The notes below the pieces were generated by a model. It was not told where the DNA came from. It did no database searches and was given only the letters and a program-made list of their open reading frames with translations. Positions 1-8,088 of a stretch of DNA of 11,133 nucleotides are shown one piece after another. The DNA comes from an uncultured Caulobacterales bacterium (GTDB lineage: Bacteria; Pseudomonadota; Alphaproteobacteria; Caulobacterales; Maricaulaceae). Where the stretch lies: positions 1 through 11,133 of the forward strand of contig CALLME010000236.1 of assembly GCA_938007945.1 (NCBI GenBank). Direction: 5' to 3'. A program made the translations under genes and the position numbers. How positions within the stretch are numbered: position 1 is the stretch's first letter; every line of letters starts with the position of its first letter.

Positions 1-1225
1 CCCCTCTGTCGTGATTGGCAAAGACACGCGGCTTTCAGGTTATATGATTGAAAATGCGCTCGCGGCGGGCTTTATCTCTGTGGGAATGGACGTCAAGCAC
101 TTTGGCCCCTTGCCAACGTCTGGCGTGTCATTGATGACGCGAACTATGCGCGCGGATCTTGGCGTGATGATTACAGCATCACACAATAAATTCTACGACA
201 ACGGCTTTAAATTTTTTGGTCCCAATGGCCGAAAGCTGTCTGATGAGGCCGAACACGCCATTGAAAAAATCAGCCATGACGGGTGGAAAGAAGGTCTCGC
301 GACGTCTGAGCATCTTGGCAAAGCGAAGCGTTTTCATGATGTACAGGCGCGGTATATTGAAATCGTCAAAAGCACGTTCCCGAAAAATCTTGACCTATCA
401 GGCCTGAAAATCGTTATCGATTGCGCCAATGGTGCAGCCTATAAAACCGCGCCTGAAACGCTGTGGGAGCTTGGCGCTGACGAAGTTATTCCTATTGGTA
501 TTTCGCCCAATGGTACAAATATCAATGCGGGCTGCGGATCAACGGCGACTGATCTGATGGCGAAAACCGTTGTTGAAAACGGCGCTCACCTTGGTATTGC
601 GCTCGATGGTGACGCTGACCGAATCATTATGTGTGACGAAAACGGCACTATTATCGATGGGGATCAATTGCTCGGCTTAATTGGCACAAGCTGGCAGAAA
701 AGCGAGCAACTCACCCAAAACGGTATTGTTGCCACAGTCATGTCTAACCTCGGACTCGAGCGTTATCTTACATCCCAAAAATTAAGCCTTTTGCGCACGG
801 ATGTGGGTGACAGACATGTTGCGGCACGTATGCGGGCAGATGGATATAATGTTGGTGGTGAGCAATCAGGACATATATTGATGACAGATTTCTCCCCGAC
901 AGGAGACGGCACAGTGGCGGCTTTGCAAGTGCTCGCCGAAATTCAGCGCCGCGGAAAGCCGGCGTCTGAGATTCTCAAAGTCTTTGAGGCCGTGCCGCAA
1001 ATGCTCAAAAACGTCACTTACGAAACCGGCACACCGATGACGGATAAAAATGTGCTCACCGCCATTGAAGACGCGCGTGTCGAACTCGGCAATTCGGGTC
1101 GTGTCCTTGTGCGCGCCTCTGGTACAGAGCCCGTTATTCGCGTGATGGCTGAAGGCGACGACTTATCTAAAGTGGACCGCGTGACGGATGATATCGTAAA
1201 TGTCATTCGTAATTTAGCGGCCTAA
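1..1225 (+). CDS. glmM: Phosphoglucosamine mutase GlmM (5' end cut off by window)
   Basis: Converts glucosamine-6-phosphate to glucosamine-1-phosphate in the cytoplasm, a step toward UDP-GlcNAc for peptidoglycan and lipopolysaccharide. The frame is open from the first base (reading [10 protein letters not shown]), so the GTG at 11 is an internal valine and not the start. About 407 codons are visible against roughly 445-450 for the family, so some 40 N-terminal residues are missing. Four signatures are in order: the phosphoserine loop TASHN (serine codon 179-181), the metal loop DGDADR (605-622), the sugar-binding GGEQSGH (854-874) and the phosphate-binding RASGTEP (1112-1132). TASHNK and GGEQSGH fit GlmM better than phosphomannomutase (ManB/AlgC). 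The stop is TAA at 1223. In many bacteria glmM lies close to ftsH or folP, but the upstream gene is outside the window. Confidence 0.96.
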   Translation, partial: PSVVIGKDTRLSGYMIENALAAGFISVGMDVKHFGPLPTSGVSLMTRTMRADLGVMITASHNKFYDNGFKFFGPNGRKLSDEAEHAIEKISHDGWKEGLATSEHLGKAKRFHDVQARYIEIVKSTFPKNLDLSGLKIVIDCANGAAYKTAPETLWELGADEVIPIGISPNGTNINAGCGSTATDLMAKTVVENGAHLGIALDGDADRIIMCDENGTIIDGDQLLGLIGTSWQKSEQLTQNGIVATVMSNLGLERYLTSQKLSLLRTDVGDRHVAARMRADGYNVGGEQSGHILMTDFSPTGDGTVAALQVLAEIQRRGKPASEILKVFEAVPQMLKNVTYETGTPMTDKNVLTAIEDARVELGNSGRVLVRASGTEPVIRVMAEGDDLSKVDRVTDDIVNVIRNLAA

Positions 1226-1244
1226 ATCGCTTCCGAAATTGGGT

Positions 1245-1260
1245 GGGGATGCAAATCCCC
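1245..1260 (+). terminator. Hairpin after glmM, weak terminator candidate
   Basis: A perfect 6-bp stem closes a GCAA (GNRA-type) tetraloop: GGGGAT-GCAA-ATCCCC. Wobble and GC pairs (1241-1244 with 1261-1264) could extend it to about 10 bp. It starts 19 nt after the glmM stop. Only a short T-rich tail (CTTTC) follows, so it is a poor intrinsic terminator. It may instead protect the glmM 3' end or partly separate glmM from divL. Confidence 0.35.
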
Positions 1261-1284
1261 GCTTTCAAATTCGCAAAACTCACG

Positions 1285-1303
1285 TTAAGCCCTTTTTAGA
1301 CTC
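1285..1303 (+). promoter_or_regulatory. Near-CtrA box adjoining a GANTC site upstream of divL
   Basis: TTAA (1285-1288), seven bases, then TTAG (1296-1299) matches the CtrA consensus TTAA-N7-TTAA at seven of eight fixed positions. A GACTC (1299-1303), a form of the CcrM methylation site GANTC, overlaps its last base. It sits 60-78 bp before the GTG start of divL, a normal promoter position. No convincing -35/-10 pair was found nearby. A 7/8 match can occur by chance, so this is a candidate only. Confidence 0.3.
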
Positions 1304-1362
1304 GTGCGGTCTTTTTCAGAAGCCGTTATATGAGTGCGCCTACATAGCGATGCGGGCTATAT

Positions 1363-3831
1363 GTGGATTGGGGATTTGTCACTTTGTTGTCGGAACAGAC
1401 ACAACTGATTTTGATGATAATCACAGCGGGCGCGGTCCTGCTGGCGATTCTTTCATTCATGTTTGCGCTCAACTCACGCGTTGGTGCAGGGTCAGAAAAT
1501 CGCGGGTGGAAAAAGCGCGCCTCTGACCTTGATCAGAAACTTGCCTCGACAGATGCCGTATTCGGAAGCTATCCGGGCCTTGTGCTTGTGTGGGAAGAGA
1601 AAGTTCCAGATTCCGATGCGGGATGGGGGGAGCCACGTATGTATGGCTCACCCGCTGCTCTCGCCTCCGTGGGCCGCTTTGCAGAAAACGGACGCCCGCG
1701 TGAATTTGTCAATCGTATGCTCGACGGCCTCGCGGATCTTGACACGATCGGGGAAGATCCAGAATCTGCGACTTTGCGCGTCAACCTCATGCAGTTGCGC
1801 CAGAAAGGACAAGCTTTCTCTGTCTCAATCGTCCTGCCAGGCGGCAACGTTATCGAGGCTGACGGACGTCCCGCAGGGCGACAAGTCGTACTTTGGCTGG
1901 AGGACGCCTCTATTCGCGGAGAGGACGAGCGCACCGCAATTAGCCGTTTTGAAAACCATCGTCTGACCGCCGAAGACGACCCCGTCGCCTTTGTCGAAAT
2001 GATGAGCCGCGCACCGTTTCCGCTGTGGCGCATCTCAGGCGTAGGTAGGTTGAGTTGGGTGAATGACGCCTATGTTAAAGCTGTCGGGGCGAGTTCTGTC
2101 GTTGAGGTTTTAAAAGCGCAAACTCATCTTGACGCAGAAAGCGCGCAGCAAGCTGAGAAAGCGCTGCAATCTGGTGAACGTGTTGAAGGCGACCGCCCAA
2201 TCATTATAAATGGGCAACGCAAGGCGATGTCTGTTACGCTTTTCCCTGTTAGCGGCGGCGCGGCGGGCATTGCCATGGACGCGTCAGAGGCAGATGGCCT
2301 TCGCGAAGCGCTCACACGACATATGCGCGCCCATGATGAACTCTTAAATGTCATGGACGAAGCCATTGTGATTTTTGGCGCAGACCAACGCATTTCTTTC
2401 CACAACAAAGCCTTCGCAAAGATGTTTGACTTGGAAGAGGGCTGGGCGCATGACCGCCCAAGCCATAGTGAATGGCTTGATCACTTACGCGAAAAGCGCC
2501 TTGTGCCTGAGCAGTCGGATTTCTCGGAATGGAAGTCGAGCGAGCTTGCGCTTTACACAGATTGGCCAGATGAAGTGCCTGAAGAGATTTGGGGGCTCCC
2601 CGATGAACGCACCATTAGGCTTGCTCGGCTTCGCGACCCCAGAGGCGGCATATCGCTTCTGTTTTCTGATATAACGCAGACTGTCACGCTGCAAAGCCAG
2701 CTTGGTACGCTGATTAATGTGCAAAAAACGACGCTTGATCGCCTCTCAGAAGGGATTGCCGTGTTTGGCTCAGATGGGCGTCTGAAAATCCACAATGCCG
2801 CCTTTGGCAAAATTTGGAATCTGTCGGAAGACAGCTTGAAAGACGCGCCGCGCTTCCGGGAATTAATTGAAGCCAGCTTGCCCCTCTATTCCGACATAGC
2901 GTTTTGGTCGGAAATGGCCGCGCGTACGACAGATCCCAATCCAGATGTGCGCCGTCATGTTGAAGGCGAGATTGTCACAGGTGAAGACAAGACTTTGACA
3001 TGGCTTTCGCGGCCTCTGCCAGATGGGGCAACGCTGATTGCGTGGGATGATGTCACGCGCGCCCGACAAGCCGAGGCCGCGCTGCTAGAACGCGCCGAAG
3101 CCCTTGAGCAAGCAGACCGCCTCAAATCTGAATTTGTCGGACACGTTAGCTACCAACTTCGTACACCACTTACGACCATAACGGGCTATGCGGATTTCTT
3201 GCAAAATAATGGCGCGGGCGAACTGAACGATAAGCAATCTGAATATATATTTGCTATCCAAAGCGCCTCTGAAGACCTCGCCAAAACGATTGATGATATT
3301 CTTGACATCGCTGCGATTGAGGCCAATGTGCTCGACCTTGAACTTGGCGATGTGCGGATTTACGACATGCTTGACCATGCGCTTGATTATGTTGCGACGA
3401 AAGCTGAGGATACGAAAATCTCGCTCAAACTCGACTGCGACAAAGACATTGGTGTCATCCGCGCAGATGAAACCCGCCTGAAACAAGTCGTCTATAACCT
3501 GCTCTCAAATGCGCTGCGCTTTACTAAGCCTGGCGGACAAATCATACTGGGTGCAGATCGTGGCGAGGGCGGCGGGGTCACGCTTTACGTCAAAGATGAC
3601 GGTGTCGGTATTCCGTCAGAAAAGCAGCCGCAAGTGTTTGAAAGTTTCCGCAGCTCACGCGGCGGGACAGGTCTTGGTCTTGCGCTAGTGCAGCGTTTCA
3701 TTGAAGCTCATGGCGGTTGGGTGGAGCTTGAATCAGAAGAAGGCCAAGGCACACATGTCACGTGCTATCTCCCCAATGAAGCGCCGAGTGAAGCAGGTCA
3801 TCCTGAATTTAATTTCAAGATTGTCGGATAA
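1363..3831 (+). CDS. divL: DivL-type tyrosine-bearing sensor kinase
   Basis: Membrane-anchored multi-PAS kinase homologue of 822 aa. Residues 12-37 form one transmembrane segment. PAS-like modules follow: a degenerate one at about 64-180, then about 217-305, 326-440 and 458-565. A linker helix (566-590) leads into HisKA. The H-box reads FVGHVSYQLRTPLT, so Tyr597 (codon 3151-3153) replaces the phospho-accepting His, the hallmark of Caulobacter DivL. The ATPase domain looks intact: N-box 705-720, G1 DDGVGIP 745-751, F-box VFESF 758-762, G2 GGTGLGLAL 767-775. In Caulobacter, DivL binds phosphorylated DivK and modulates CckA and thereby CtrA; the same role here is inferred from homology. The start is uncertain: GTG 1363 has a poor ribosome site, whereas TTG 1384 lies 9 nt after GGGGA (1370-1374). 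An in-frame TAG at 1345 bounds the choice. His594 is not the phospho-site position. Caulobacter DivL is somewhat shorter, at 769 aa. Confidence 0.92.
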   Translation: MDWGFVTLLSEQTQLILMIITAGAVLLAILSFMFALNSRVGAGSENRGWKKRASDLDQKLASTDAVFGSYPGLVLVWEEKVPDSDAGWGEPRMYGSPAALASVGRFAENGRPREFVNRMLDGLADLDTIGEDPESATLRVNLMQLRQKGQAFSVSIVLPGGNVIEADGRPAGRQVVLWLEDASIRGEDERTAISRFENHRLTAEDDPVAFVEMMSRAPFPLWRISGVGRLSWVNDAYVKAVGASSVVEVLKAQTHLDAESAQQAEKALQSGERVEGDRPIIINGQRKAMSVTLFPVSGGAAGIAMDASEADGLREALTRHMRAHDELLNVMDEAIVIFGADQRISFHNKAFAKMFDLEEGWAHDRPSHSEWLDHLREKRLVPEQSDFSEWKSSELALYTDWPDEVPEEIWGLPDERTIRLARLRDPRGGISLLFSDITQTVTLQSQLGTLINVQKTTLDRLSEGIAVFGSDGRLKIHNAAFGKIWNLSEDSLKDAPRFRELIEASLPLYSDIAFWSEMAARTTDPNPDVRRHVEGEIVTGEDKTLTWLSRPLPDGATLIAWDDVTRARQAEAALLERAEALEQADRLKSEFVGHVSYQLRTPLTTITGYADFLQNNGAGELNDKQSEYIFAIQSASEDLAKTIDDILDIAAIEANVLDLELGDVRIYDMLDHALDYVATKAEDTKISLKLDCDKDIGVIRADETRLKQVVYNLLSNALRFTKPGGQIILGADRGEGGGVTLYVKDDGVGIPSEKQPQVFESFRSSRGGTGLGLALVQRFIEAHGGWVELESEEGQGTHVTCYLPNEAPSEAGHPEFNFKIVG

Positions 3832-5646
3832 TTAAGTCAGCTGTAATTGCCTCAGCTTAGCGTAAAGCCCGCCACGTGTTTTTTGCAGCGATGTATGCGT
3901 CCCGCTTTCCACGACCTTGCCGCCATCCAGCACATATATTTTGTCGGCTTTTGTTACGGTGGAAAGGCGGTGCGCGATAACGATTGTTGTGCGGCCCTTC
4001 GATAAACGCTCTAATGCGCCTTGCACTTTGGATTCAGATTCTGTGTCGAGTGCGGAGGTTGCCTCATCAAGCAGCAAGATTGGCGCGTCACGGAGAATGG
4101 CGCGCGCTATGGCGAGGCGTTGTCTTTGTCCGCCTGACAGTGTGCCGCCGTCCTCACCGATAATAGTGTCATAGCCGTCATTAAGTGCCATGATAAAGTC
4201 ATGCGCGTCGGCGGCTTCGGCCGCAGTAATTATGTCTTCACGTGAAGCGGTGAGGTCGCCAAAACCGATATTAACAGCCACGCTGTCATTAAAAAGTGTC
4301 ACGTTCTGACTGACGAGAGCCATAGCGCGTCGCAAAGATTCGAGCGTAACATTGCGGACATCTTGCCCATCAATTTTTACCGCACCGTCGCTGACATCAT
4401 ATAAGCGTGGTATTAAATTCATCAGCGTCGATTTTCCGCCACCTGACGGGCCAACAAGCGCAATCGTTTCGCCTGCATTCGCTGACAGACTAATGCCGTC
4501 AAGCGCGGTTGTGCCATCAGCATAGCGAAAGCTGACGTTTTCAATATCAATATCACCTTTGGCAGCGTAGAGCGGCGTGGCTTTGGGCGCGTCAATAATA
4601 GTTGGTGTTTCGTCGATAACCTCAAAAATTCGCGACAGGGCAGATAGCCCTTCTTGAACGACGTTATTAAGCGTACCAAGCGCACGAATACGCGGCGAGA
4701 GCAGCAGTACCCATGTCAGCACAGCCGCGATTGAACCTGCCGTCGCGAGGTTCGAGCTGACTTGCCAGACACCGAAAATCACAATGCCTGCGATGGCGAG
4801 ACCGCCGACGACTTCAAGAATGGGGTCAACACGCGCTTGCTCTGTGATAAGTTTGAGATAGCGCCGAATACGCTCGTCAAAGCTTTGGTCAAGCCGCCGT
4901 GTTTCGCGTGTCTCTAGCCCGTAAGTGCGCACCATACGTGCCCCGCCAAGGCTCTCTTTTAATTCGCTTGTGATAGTCCCGATATGAGCCTGAACGTCTT
5001 TGGCATCGCCGCGCAGGCGCTTAGATATCGTGATAATCGGCCAAGCGGCGAGGGGGTAAAGCACGCAGATAAGTGCGGTGAGTTGCCAATTGTTCCACAC
5101 CATCATAATGAGGATAAAGATGATTGTCAGCACATCTTTCACGACATTAGACATTGCTCGCACAAGCGCGCCTGACAAGACTGTGACGTCATTGGTAAAT
5201 TTAGAGATCAGATTGCCGACGGGCTCTCGCGCAAAGCTCGCATAATCGGCGCGGTGGCTTGAGCTAAACATGCGCTTTTGAAGCTCACCCACGGCATTCA
5301 GCGCAATGGAATTAGATAGAATACGTTGTGCGTAATTCGAGACGCCCGAGAGTAAGGTAATTCCGAGAAGGATTGGCAACACCAACTCGGCGTAGGATTT
5401 CGCCTGCGCGAGGCTATTTGTGCTTCCGCCGTCAGCGGAGGAGAGCGCGTTGGCTTGATCCACAATATAACCGACGACAAGCCCGTAACACGCTGTCGCA
5501 GCTGCCAGTACAACCATGAAAATGACAGCGAGAAAGAGCTTTGATTTTTGCGGCCAGATATAGCCGCGCCACAGACGGGCGATAAGTTGCTTGTCGGAGA
5601 AAGCGGGTGTGTCTTTAACCAATGAAGCCGTCGCTATCAGGGTCAA
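3832..5646 (-). CDS. msbA: MsbA-like lipid A ABC exporter
   Basis: Half-size ABC exporter (604 aa) expected in the inner membrane, where MsbA homodimers flip lipid A-core. Six membrane segments are visible at about 38-60, 88-105, 165-184, 188-208, 276-293 and 303-320. The nucleotide-binding domain has Walker A GPSGGGKST (399-407), Q-loop Gln447, signature LSGGQ (503-507), Walker B ILLLDE (523-528), D-loop SALD and H-loop His559. Stretches such as ALVSQNVTLFNDSVAVNI and SALDTESE closely resemble MsbA, although related multidrug exporters share the fold. No usable ATG exists: the first in-frame ATG falls inside membrane segment 1. The start is TTG 5646, directly after an in-frame TAA, or TTG 5622. 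It overlaps the upstream phosphatase gene by 32 nt (8 nt from 5622), so translational coupling is likely. It is last in the run, and its stop abuts the stop of divL. Confidence 0.9.
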   Translation of the reverse strand: MTLIATASLVKDTPAFSDKQLIARLWRGYIWPQKSKLFLAVIFMVVLAAATACYGLVVGYIVDQANALSSADGGSTNSLAQAKSYAELVLPILLGITLLSGVSNYAQRILSNSIALNAVGELQKRMFSSSHRADYASFAREPVGNLISKFTNDVTVLSGALVRAMSNVVKDVLTIIFILIMMVWNNWQLTALICVLYPLAAWPIITISKRLRGDAKDVQAHIGTITSELKESLGGARMVRTYGLETRETRRLDQSFDERIRRYLKLITEQARVDPILEVVGGLAIAGIVIFGVWQVSSNLATAGSIAAVLTWVLLLSPRIRALGTLNNVVQEGLSALSRIFEVIDETPTIIDAPKATPLYAAKGDIDIENVSFRYADGTTALDGISLSANAGETIALVGPSGGGKSTLMNLIPRLYDVSDGAVKIDGQDVRNVTLESLRRAMALVSQNVTLFNDSVAVNIGFGDLTASREDIITAAEAADAHDFIMALNDGYDTIIGEDGGTLSGGQRQRLAIARAILRDAPILLLDEATSALDTESESKVQGALERLSKGRTTIVIAHRLSTVTKADKIYVLDGGKVVESGTHTSLQKTRGGLYAKLRQLQLT

Positions 5647-5866
5647 TTAATTCATGGGCGTGGAGGATGAAATATCGCATATGGGCGTTATCGACTGTGC
5701 GCTGGGCTGAGCTTTTCCACGCCGCATGTGCCTTTTCAAAATTCTCATAAGCGCCGACGAAATGCATTTTAGTCAAGTCGATAAATTCCGTTTTCATTGG
5801 ATCCACGAGTTCCCCACCAAAAACAATGTGAAGAAGCTGGTTTGGATTACTTGTTCTATCTGTCAT
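5615..5866 (-). other. DUF4170 domain, possibly also made alone from an internal ATG
   Basis: From ATG 5866 this segment would encode 83 aa starting MTDRTSNPNQ, the usual size of a stand-alone DUF4170 protein. It is in frame with the phosphatase and shares its stop. The domain has no known biochemical function. It is conserved in alphaproteobacteria, often next to a CysQ-like phosphatase and LPS genes such as waaA or lpxK (from memory of the family's context). Whether it is made alone, only as the fusion tail, or both cannot be decided from sequence. Confidence 0.45.
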
Positions 5867-6718
5867 GCGGGTCCCCATATAGGCAAAATCTCGCGATGGA
5901 TTATCAGACTTTGCCGCCTCTTCCATCAGTGTTTTCACGCGTTTACTTATCAAAGGCATCAGCTTTGTGCCAGCACAAATCACGCCTAACTCACTTGTGC
6001 TTTTGGCGTCATAGCGAAAGGAATTGCCGCGCAGATCTGTAATGTGAGCGCCAGCTTCACGCGCAATGAGTTCGGCAGCGGCCAAGTCCCAATCTGATTT
6101 GGGGGTGAAGGACACTGTCGCGTCAGCTTTCCCGCAGGCAACAAGTGCGATACGGTAGGCCATTGAATTCGCGACTGTCACATTCATTTCGGGCCAAGCG
6201 AGGCGGCGAAATTTACGCGGATAACCGACCATGTGGCAACCTTCGAGCTCCGTGCGAGATGACGGCTTGATAGGCTTTTCATTCAGCTTCGCGCCTCCGC
6301 CTTTCACAGCCGTAAACATTTCATTGGTAAGCGGATTATAAAGCGCGGCGACAACGGACACACCCTCTTGAATAATCGCGACTGACACAGCGAAATTGGG
6401 CGAGCGTTCGATGAAGGCGCGTGTGCCGTCAATCGGGTCAACGACAAATGTGCGCGGGCAAGCATGACGGGAATTGTCATCTTTGGTTTCCTCAGACAAC
6501 CACCCATAATCAGGGCGCAGCGTGCGAAGTGTCTTTGCGAGATAATTATTGACCGCAATATCGGCATCAGTCACCGGATGGTTCTCGACCTTATCCCAAA
6601 CTTTGGCGTCGCCGGTTTTAAACGCGGCTCTCGCAATTTCGCCAGCCACGCGTACGGCGGGCTCTAAGACGGCGAGGTCTTCCGCGAAGGGAACGCAACT
6701 GTCATTAGCTTCCCGCAA
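5615..6718 (-). CDS. CysQ/inositol-monophosphatase-like enzyme fused to a DUF4170 domain
   Basis: Residues 10-265 form an inositol monophosphatase superfamily enzyme: VTDAD (49-53), GWLSEET with metal ligands Glu76/Glu77 (72-78), DPIDGT (94-99) and WDLAA with Asp211 (210-214). CysQ-type members hydrolyse 3'-phosphoadenosine 5'-phosphate, but the substrate cannot be read from the sequence. Residues 295-367 match DUF4170, normally a separate alphaproteobacterial protein of about 80 aa: HIVFGGELVD, a FVGAYENFEKAHAAWK stretch, then TVDNAHMRYFILHA. The frame is unbroken between the two, so this reads as a fusion. However, GGGGA plus ATG remain at the seam (see the entry at 5864-5876). The start is TTG 6718, overlapping the pmbA end by 14 nt, and no in-frame ATG lies near the N-terminus. 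The position between pmbA and msbA supports an envelope/LPS setting. A sequencing error that removed a stop is possible. Confidence 0.87.
   Translation of the reverse strand: MREANDSCVPFAEDLAVLEPAVRVAGEIARAAFKTGDAKVWDKVENHPVTDADIAVNNYLAKTLRTLRPDYGWLSEETKDDNSRHACPRTFVVDPIDGTRAFIERSPNFAVSVAIIQEGVSVVAALYNPLTNEMFTAVKGGGAKLNEKPIKPSSRTELEGCHMVGYPRKFRRLAWPEMNVTVANSMAYRIALVACGKADATVSFTPKSDWDLAAAELIAREAGAHITDLRGNSFRYDAKSTSELGVICAGTKLMPLISKRVKTLMEEAAKSDNPSRDFAYMGTRMTDRTSNPNQLLHIVFGGELVDPMKTEFIDLTKMHFVGAYENFEKAHAAWKSSAQRTVDNAHMRYFILHAHELIDPDSDGFIG
5864..5876 (-). promoter_or_regulatory. Internal ribosome binding site and ATG at the fusion seam
   Basis: On the - strand GGGGA (5876-5872) is followed by a 5-nt spacer and ATG (5866-5864). 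This is a better Shine-Dalgarno/start pair than the one before the annotated TTG of the phosphatase. It coincides with the expected N-terminus of DUF4170 (Met285 of the fusion). It suggests a formerly separate cistron whose upstream neighbour lost its stop codon. Confidence 0.5.
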
Positions 6719-8078
6719 GTGTTAACCCTTCAACCAAAACGCTTGGCGCGCATTTGCTGCCATCAAATTTCAAGTCATTGGCTGCAATAAGAGAACGGAA
6801 CACCTCAACCAAATTGCCCGCAATTGTAATTTCATTCACGGGCGTTGTGCGTTCACCATTTTCAATCTGAAAGCCCGAAACACCTACTGAATAATCACCC
6901 GTATTATTATTGAGCGACGGGCCAAACATCTCTGAGATTAAAAGACCATGGCCCATTTTCTGATAAAGCGCATTCGGCGATAGGTCGCCGGCTTTTAGCC
7001 AGCTATTGGTTGACGAAATGCCTGGTGGTCCACCTATGCCGCGCATGGCGTGCCCCGTTGTTTCAAGTCCGAGTTGTTTGGCTGTGCTGCAATTAAGTAG
7101 CCACGTTGTCAGCTTACCATCCTCTATAATATTGCGGCGCTCCGTGGCCACGCCTTCGCCGTCCCATGGGCGCGAACCATGCCCGCGTATCAGTGTCGGG
7201 TCGTCGACGATGTTAATATCGGATGAGAAAACTTGCTCGCCCATACTGTTTTTAAGGAATGACGTGCCGCGCGCAATAGACGTCCCAGAAATGGCCCCAA
7301 ATAATGCCGCGACGAGGCTATTGGCCACGCGCCTATCAAAGAGGACGGGCAGAGCGCCCGAGCGCATTTGTATCGCGCCGAGGCGGGCGGCCGCGCGCTC
7401 GCCGGCTTCCCTGCCTATTTTTTCGGGACTTGGGAGGTCTTCAAGCCAGCGTGACCCTTCATAAGCATAGTCGCGCTCCATCGCCCCGTTTTGCTCCGCA
7501 ATGGCGACCCCCGATAAGCCGTGGCGTGAACTCCGCCACCCGCCCGAAAAGCCGTGGCTTGTCTTAAAGTAAATCGCAGAACTGGACCAACTCGCAGAAC
7601 TGCCTTCTGCGCGGTCAATGCCTTTGACAGAGGCGGTCGCGGCCTCGACTTGGTGCGCGCGCGACTTTAACTTTGCAGGCGTCATCTGCGTGTCGTCATA
7701 AAGCTCTAAGTCTTGCGGATTTTTCTGTAGTAAAGCCTCTGGCGCAAGGCCGCAATAAGGGTCTTCAGGTGCAAGTTTCGCCATGGCTACCGCTCTCTCG
7801 GCGAGTTTGTCAATCGAGAGCGTTGACAGGTCAGAGCTTGAAACGCTGGCTTGCCTCTGTCCAATCATGACGCGCAGACCAATATCTTTGCCCTCACTAT
7901 TGTCGACGTCTTCCAGCGCGCGGTCACGCACTTTCACAGAGAGGGACCGTCCATGGGTTGCAATGGCGTCCGCCTGATTTGCGCCGTAGAACTTTGCGCG
8001 CTCAAGCAGAGCGTTCAAGACGGGCGCGAGCGCTTTTTCAGAAATTGGCGCATCGGCGTGTTGTGTGGGGTTGCCCAT
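6705..8078 (-). CDS. pmbA: TldD/PmbA family protein, PmbA (TldE) type
   Basis: Homologue (457 aa) of PmbA/TldE, the non-catalytic partner of the TldD metalloprotease. The pair processes modified peptides such as microcin B17 and controls CcdA turnover in E. coli; the natural substrate in alphaproteobacteria is not established. Family landmarks are LFDRRVANSLVAALFGAISG (247-265), SRPWDGEGVAT (302-312), GHAMRG (342-347) and NNTGDYSVGVSGFQIENGE (391-409), ending in the typical VEGLTLAG. The HExxxH zinc motif of TldD is absent, which favours PmbA over TldD. No TldD gene is in the window. The start ATG 8078 lies 10 nt after the MAPEG stop with a modest AAGAGA ribosome site. The end overlaps the phosphatase start. 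The protein has no signal peptide and is expected in the cytoplasm. Confidence 0.93.
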   Translation of the reverse strand: MGNPTQHADAPISEKALAPVLNALLERAKFYGANQADAIATHGRSLSVKVRDRALEDVDNSEGKDIGLRVMIGQRQASVSSSDLSTLSIDKLAERAVAMAKLAPEDPYCGLAPEALLQKNPQDLELYDDTQMTPAKLKSRAHQVEAATASVKGIDRAEGSSASWSSSAIYFKTSHGFSGGWRSSRHGLSGVAIAEQNGAMERDYAYEGSRWLEDLPSPEKIGREAGERAAARLGAIQMRSGALPVLFDRRVANSLVAALFGAISGTSIARGTSFLKNSMGEQVFSSDINIVDDPTLIRGHGSRPWDGEGVATERRNIIEDGKLTTWLLNCSTAKQLGLETTGHAMRGIGGPPGISSTNSWLKAGDLSPNALYQKMGHGLLISEMFGPSLNNNTGDYSVGVSGFQIENGERTTPVNEITIAGNLVEVFRSLIAANDLKFDGSKCAPSVLVEGLTLAGS

Positions 8079-8088
8079 AAGAAGTCTC

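Noticed and set aside
1299..1314. AGAC-N7-GTCT followed by five T as a second terminator before divL
   Set aside because: The stem is only 4 bp with a 7-nt loop; unlikely to be stable.
1239..1526. 95-codon + strand frame across the glmM-divL gap
   Set aside because: It overlaps the divL membrane anchor in another frame, lacks a ribosome site and shows no recognisable domain.
1569..2033. 154-codon - strand open frame inside divL
   Set aside because: Low-complexity Ser/Arg-rich shadow of a well-supported gene, with no motif.
3142..3144. His594 as a substitute phospho-acceptor in DivL
   Set aside because: It lies three residues before the H-box position, where most kinases have Asn, so it is not on the catalytic register.
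3839..3857. AGCTG-N9-CAGCT as a bidirectional terminator between divL and msbA
   Set aside because: A 5-bp stem with a 9-nt loop and no T-run on either side is too weak to call.
6665..6705. ATG at 6705 (- strand), overlapping the pmbA stop as TAATGA, as start of the phosphatase
   Set aside because: It is out of frame with the phosphatase and meets a stop after about 13 codons.
7006..7464. 152-codon + strand open frame opposite pmbA
   Set aside because: Arg/Ser/Pro-rich translation typical of an antisense shadow, no ribosome site, and pmbA on the other strand matches its family throughout.
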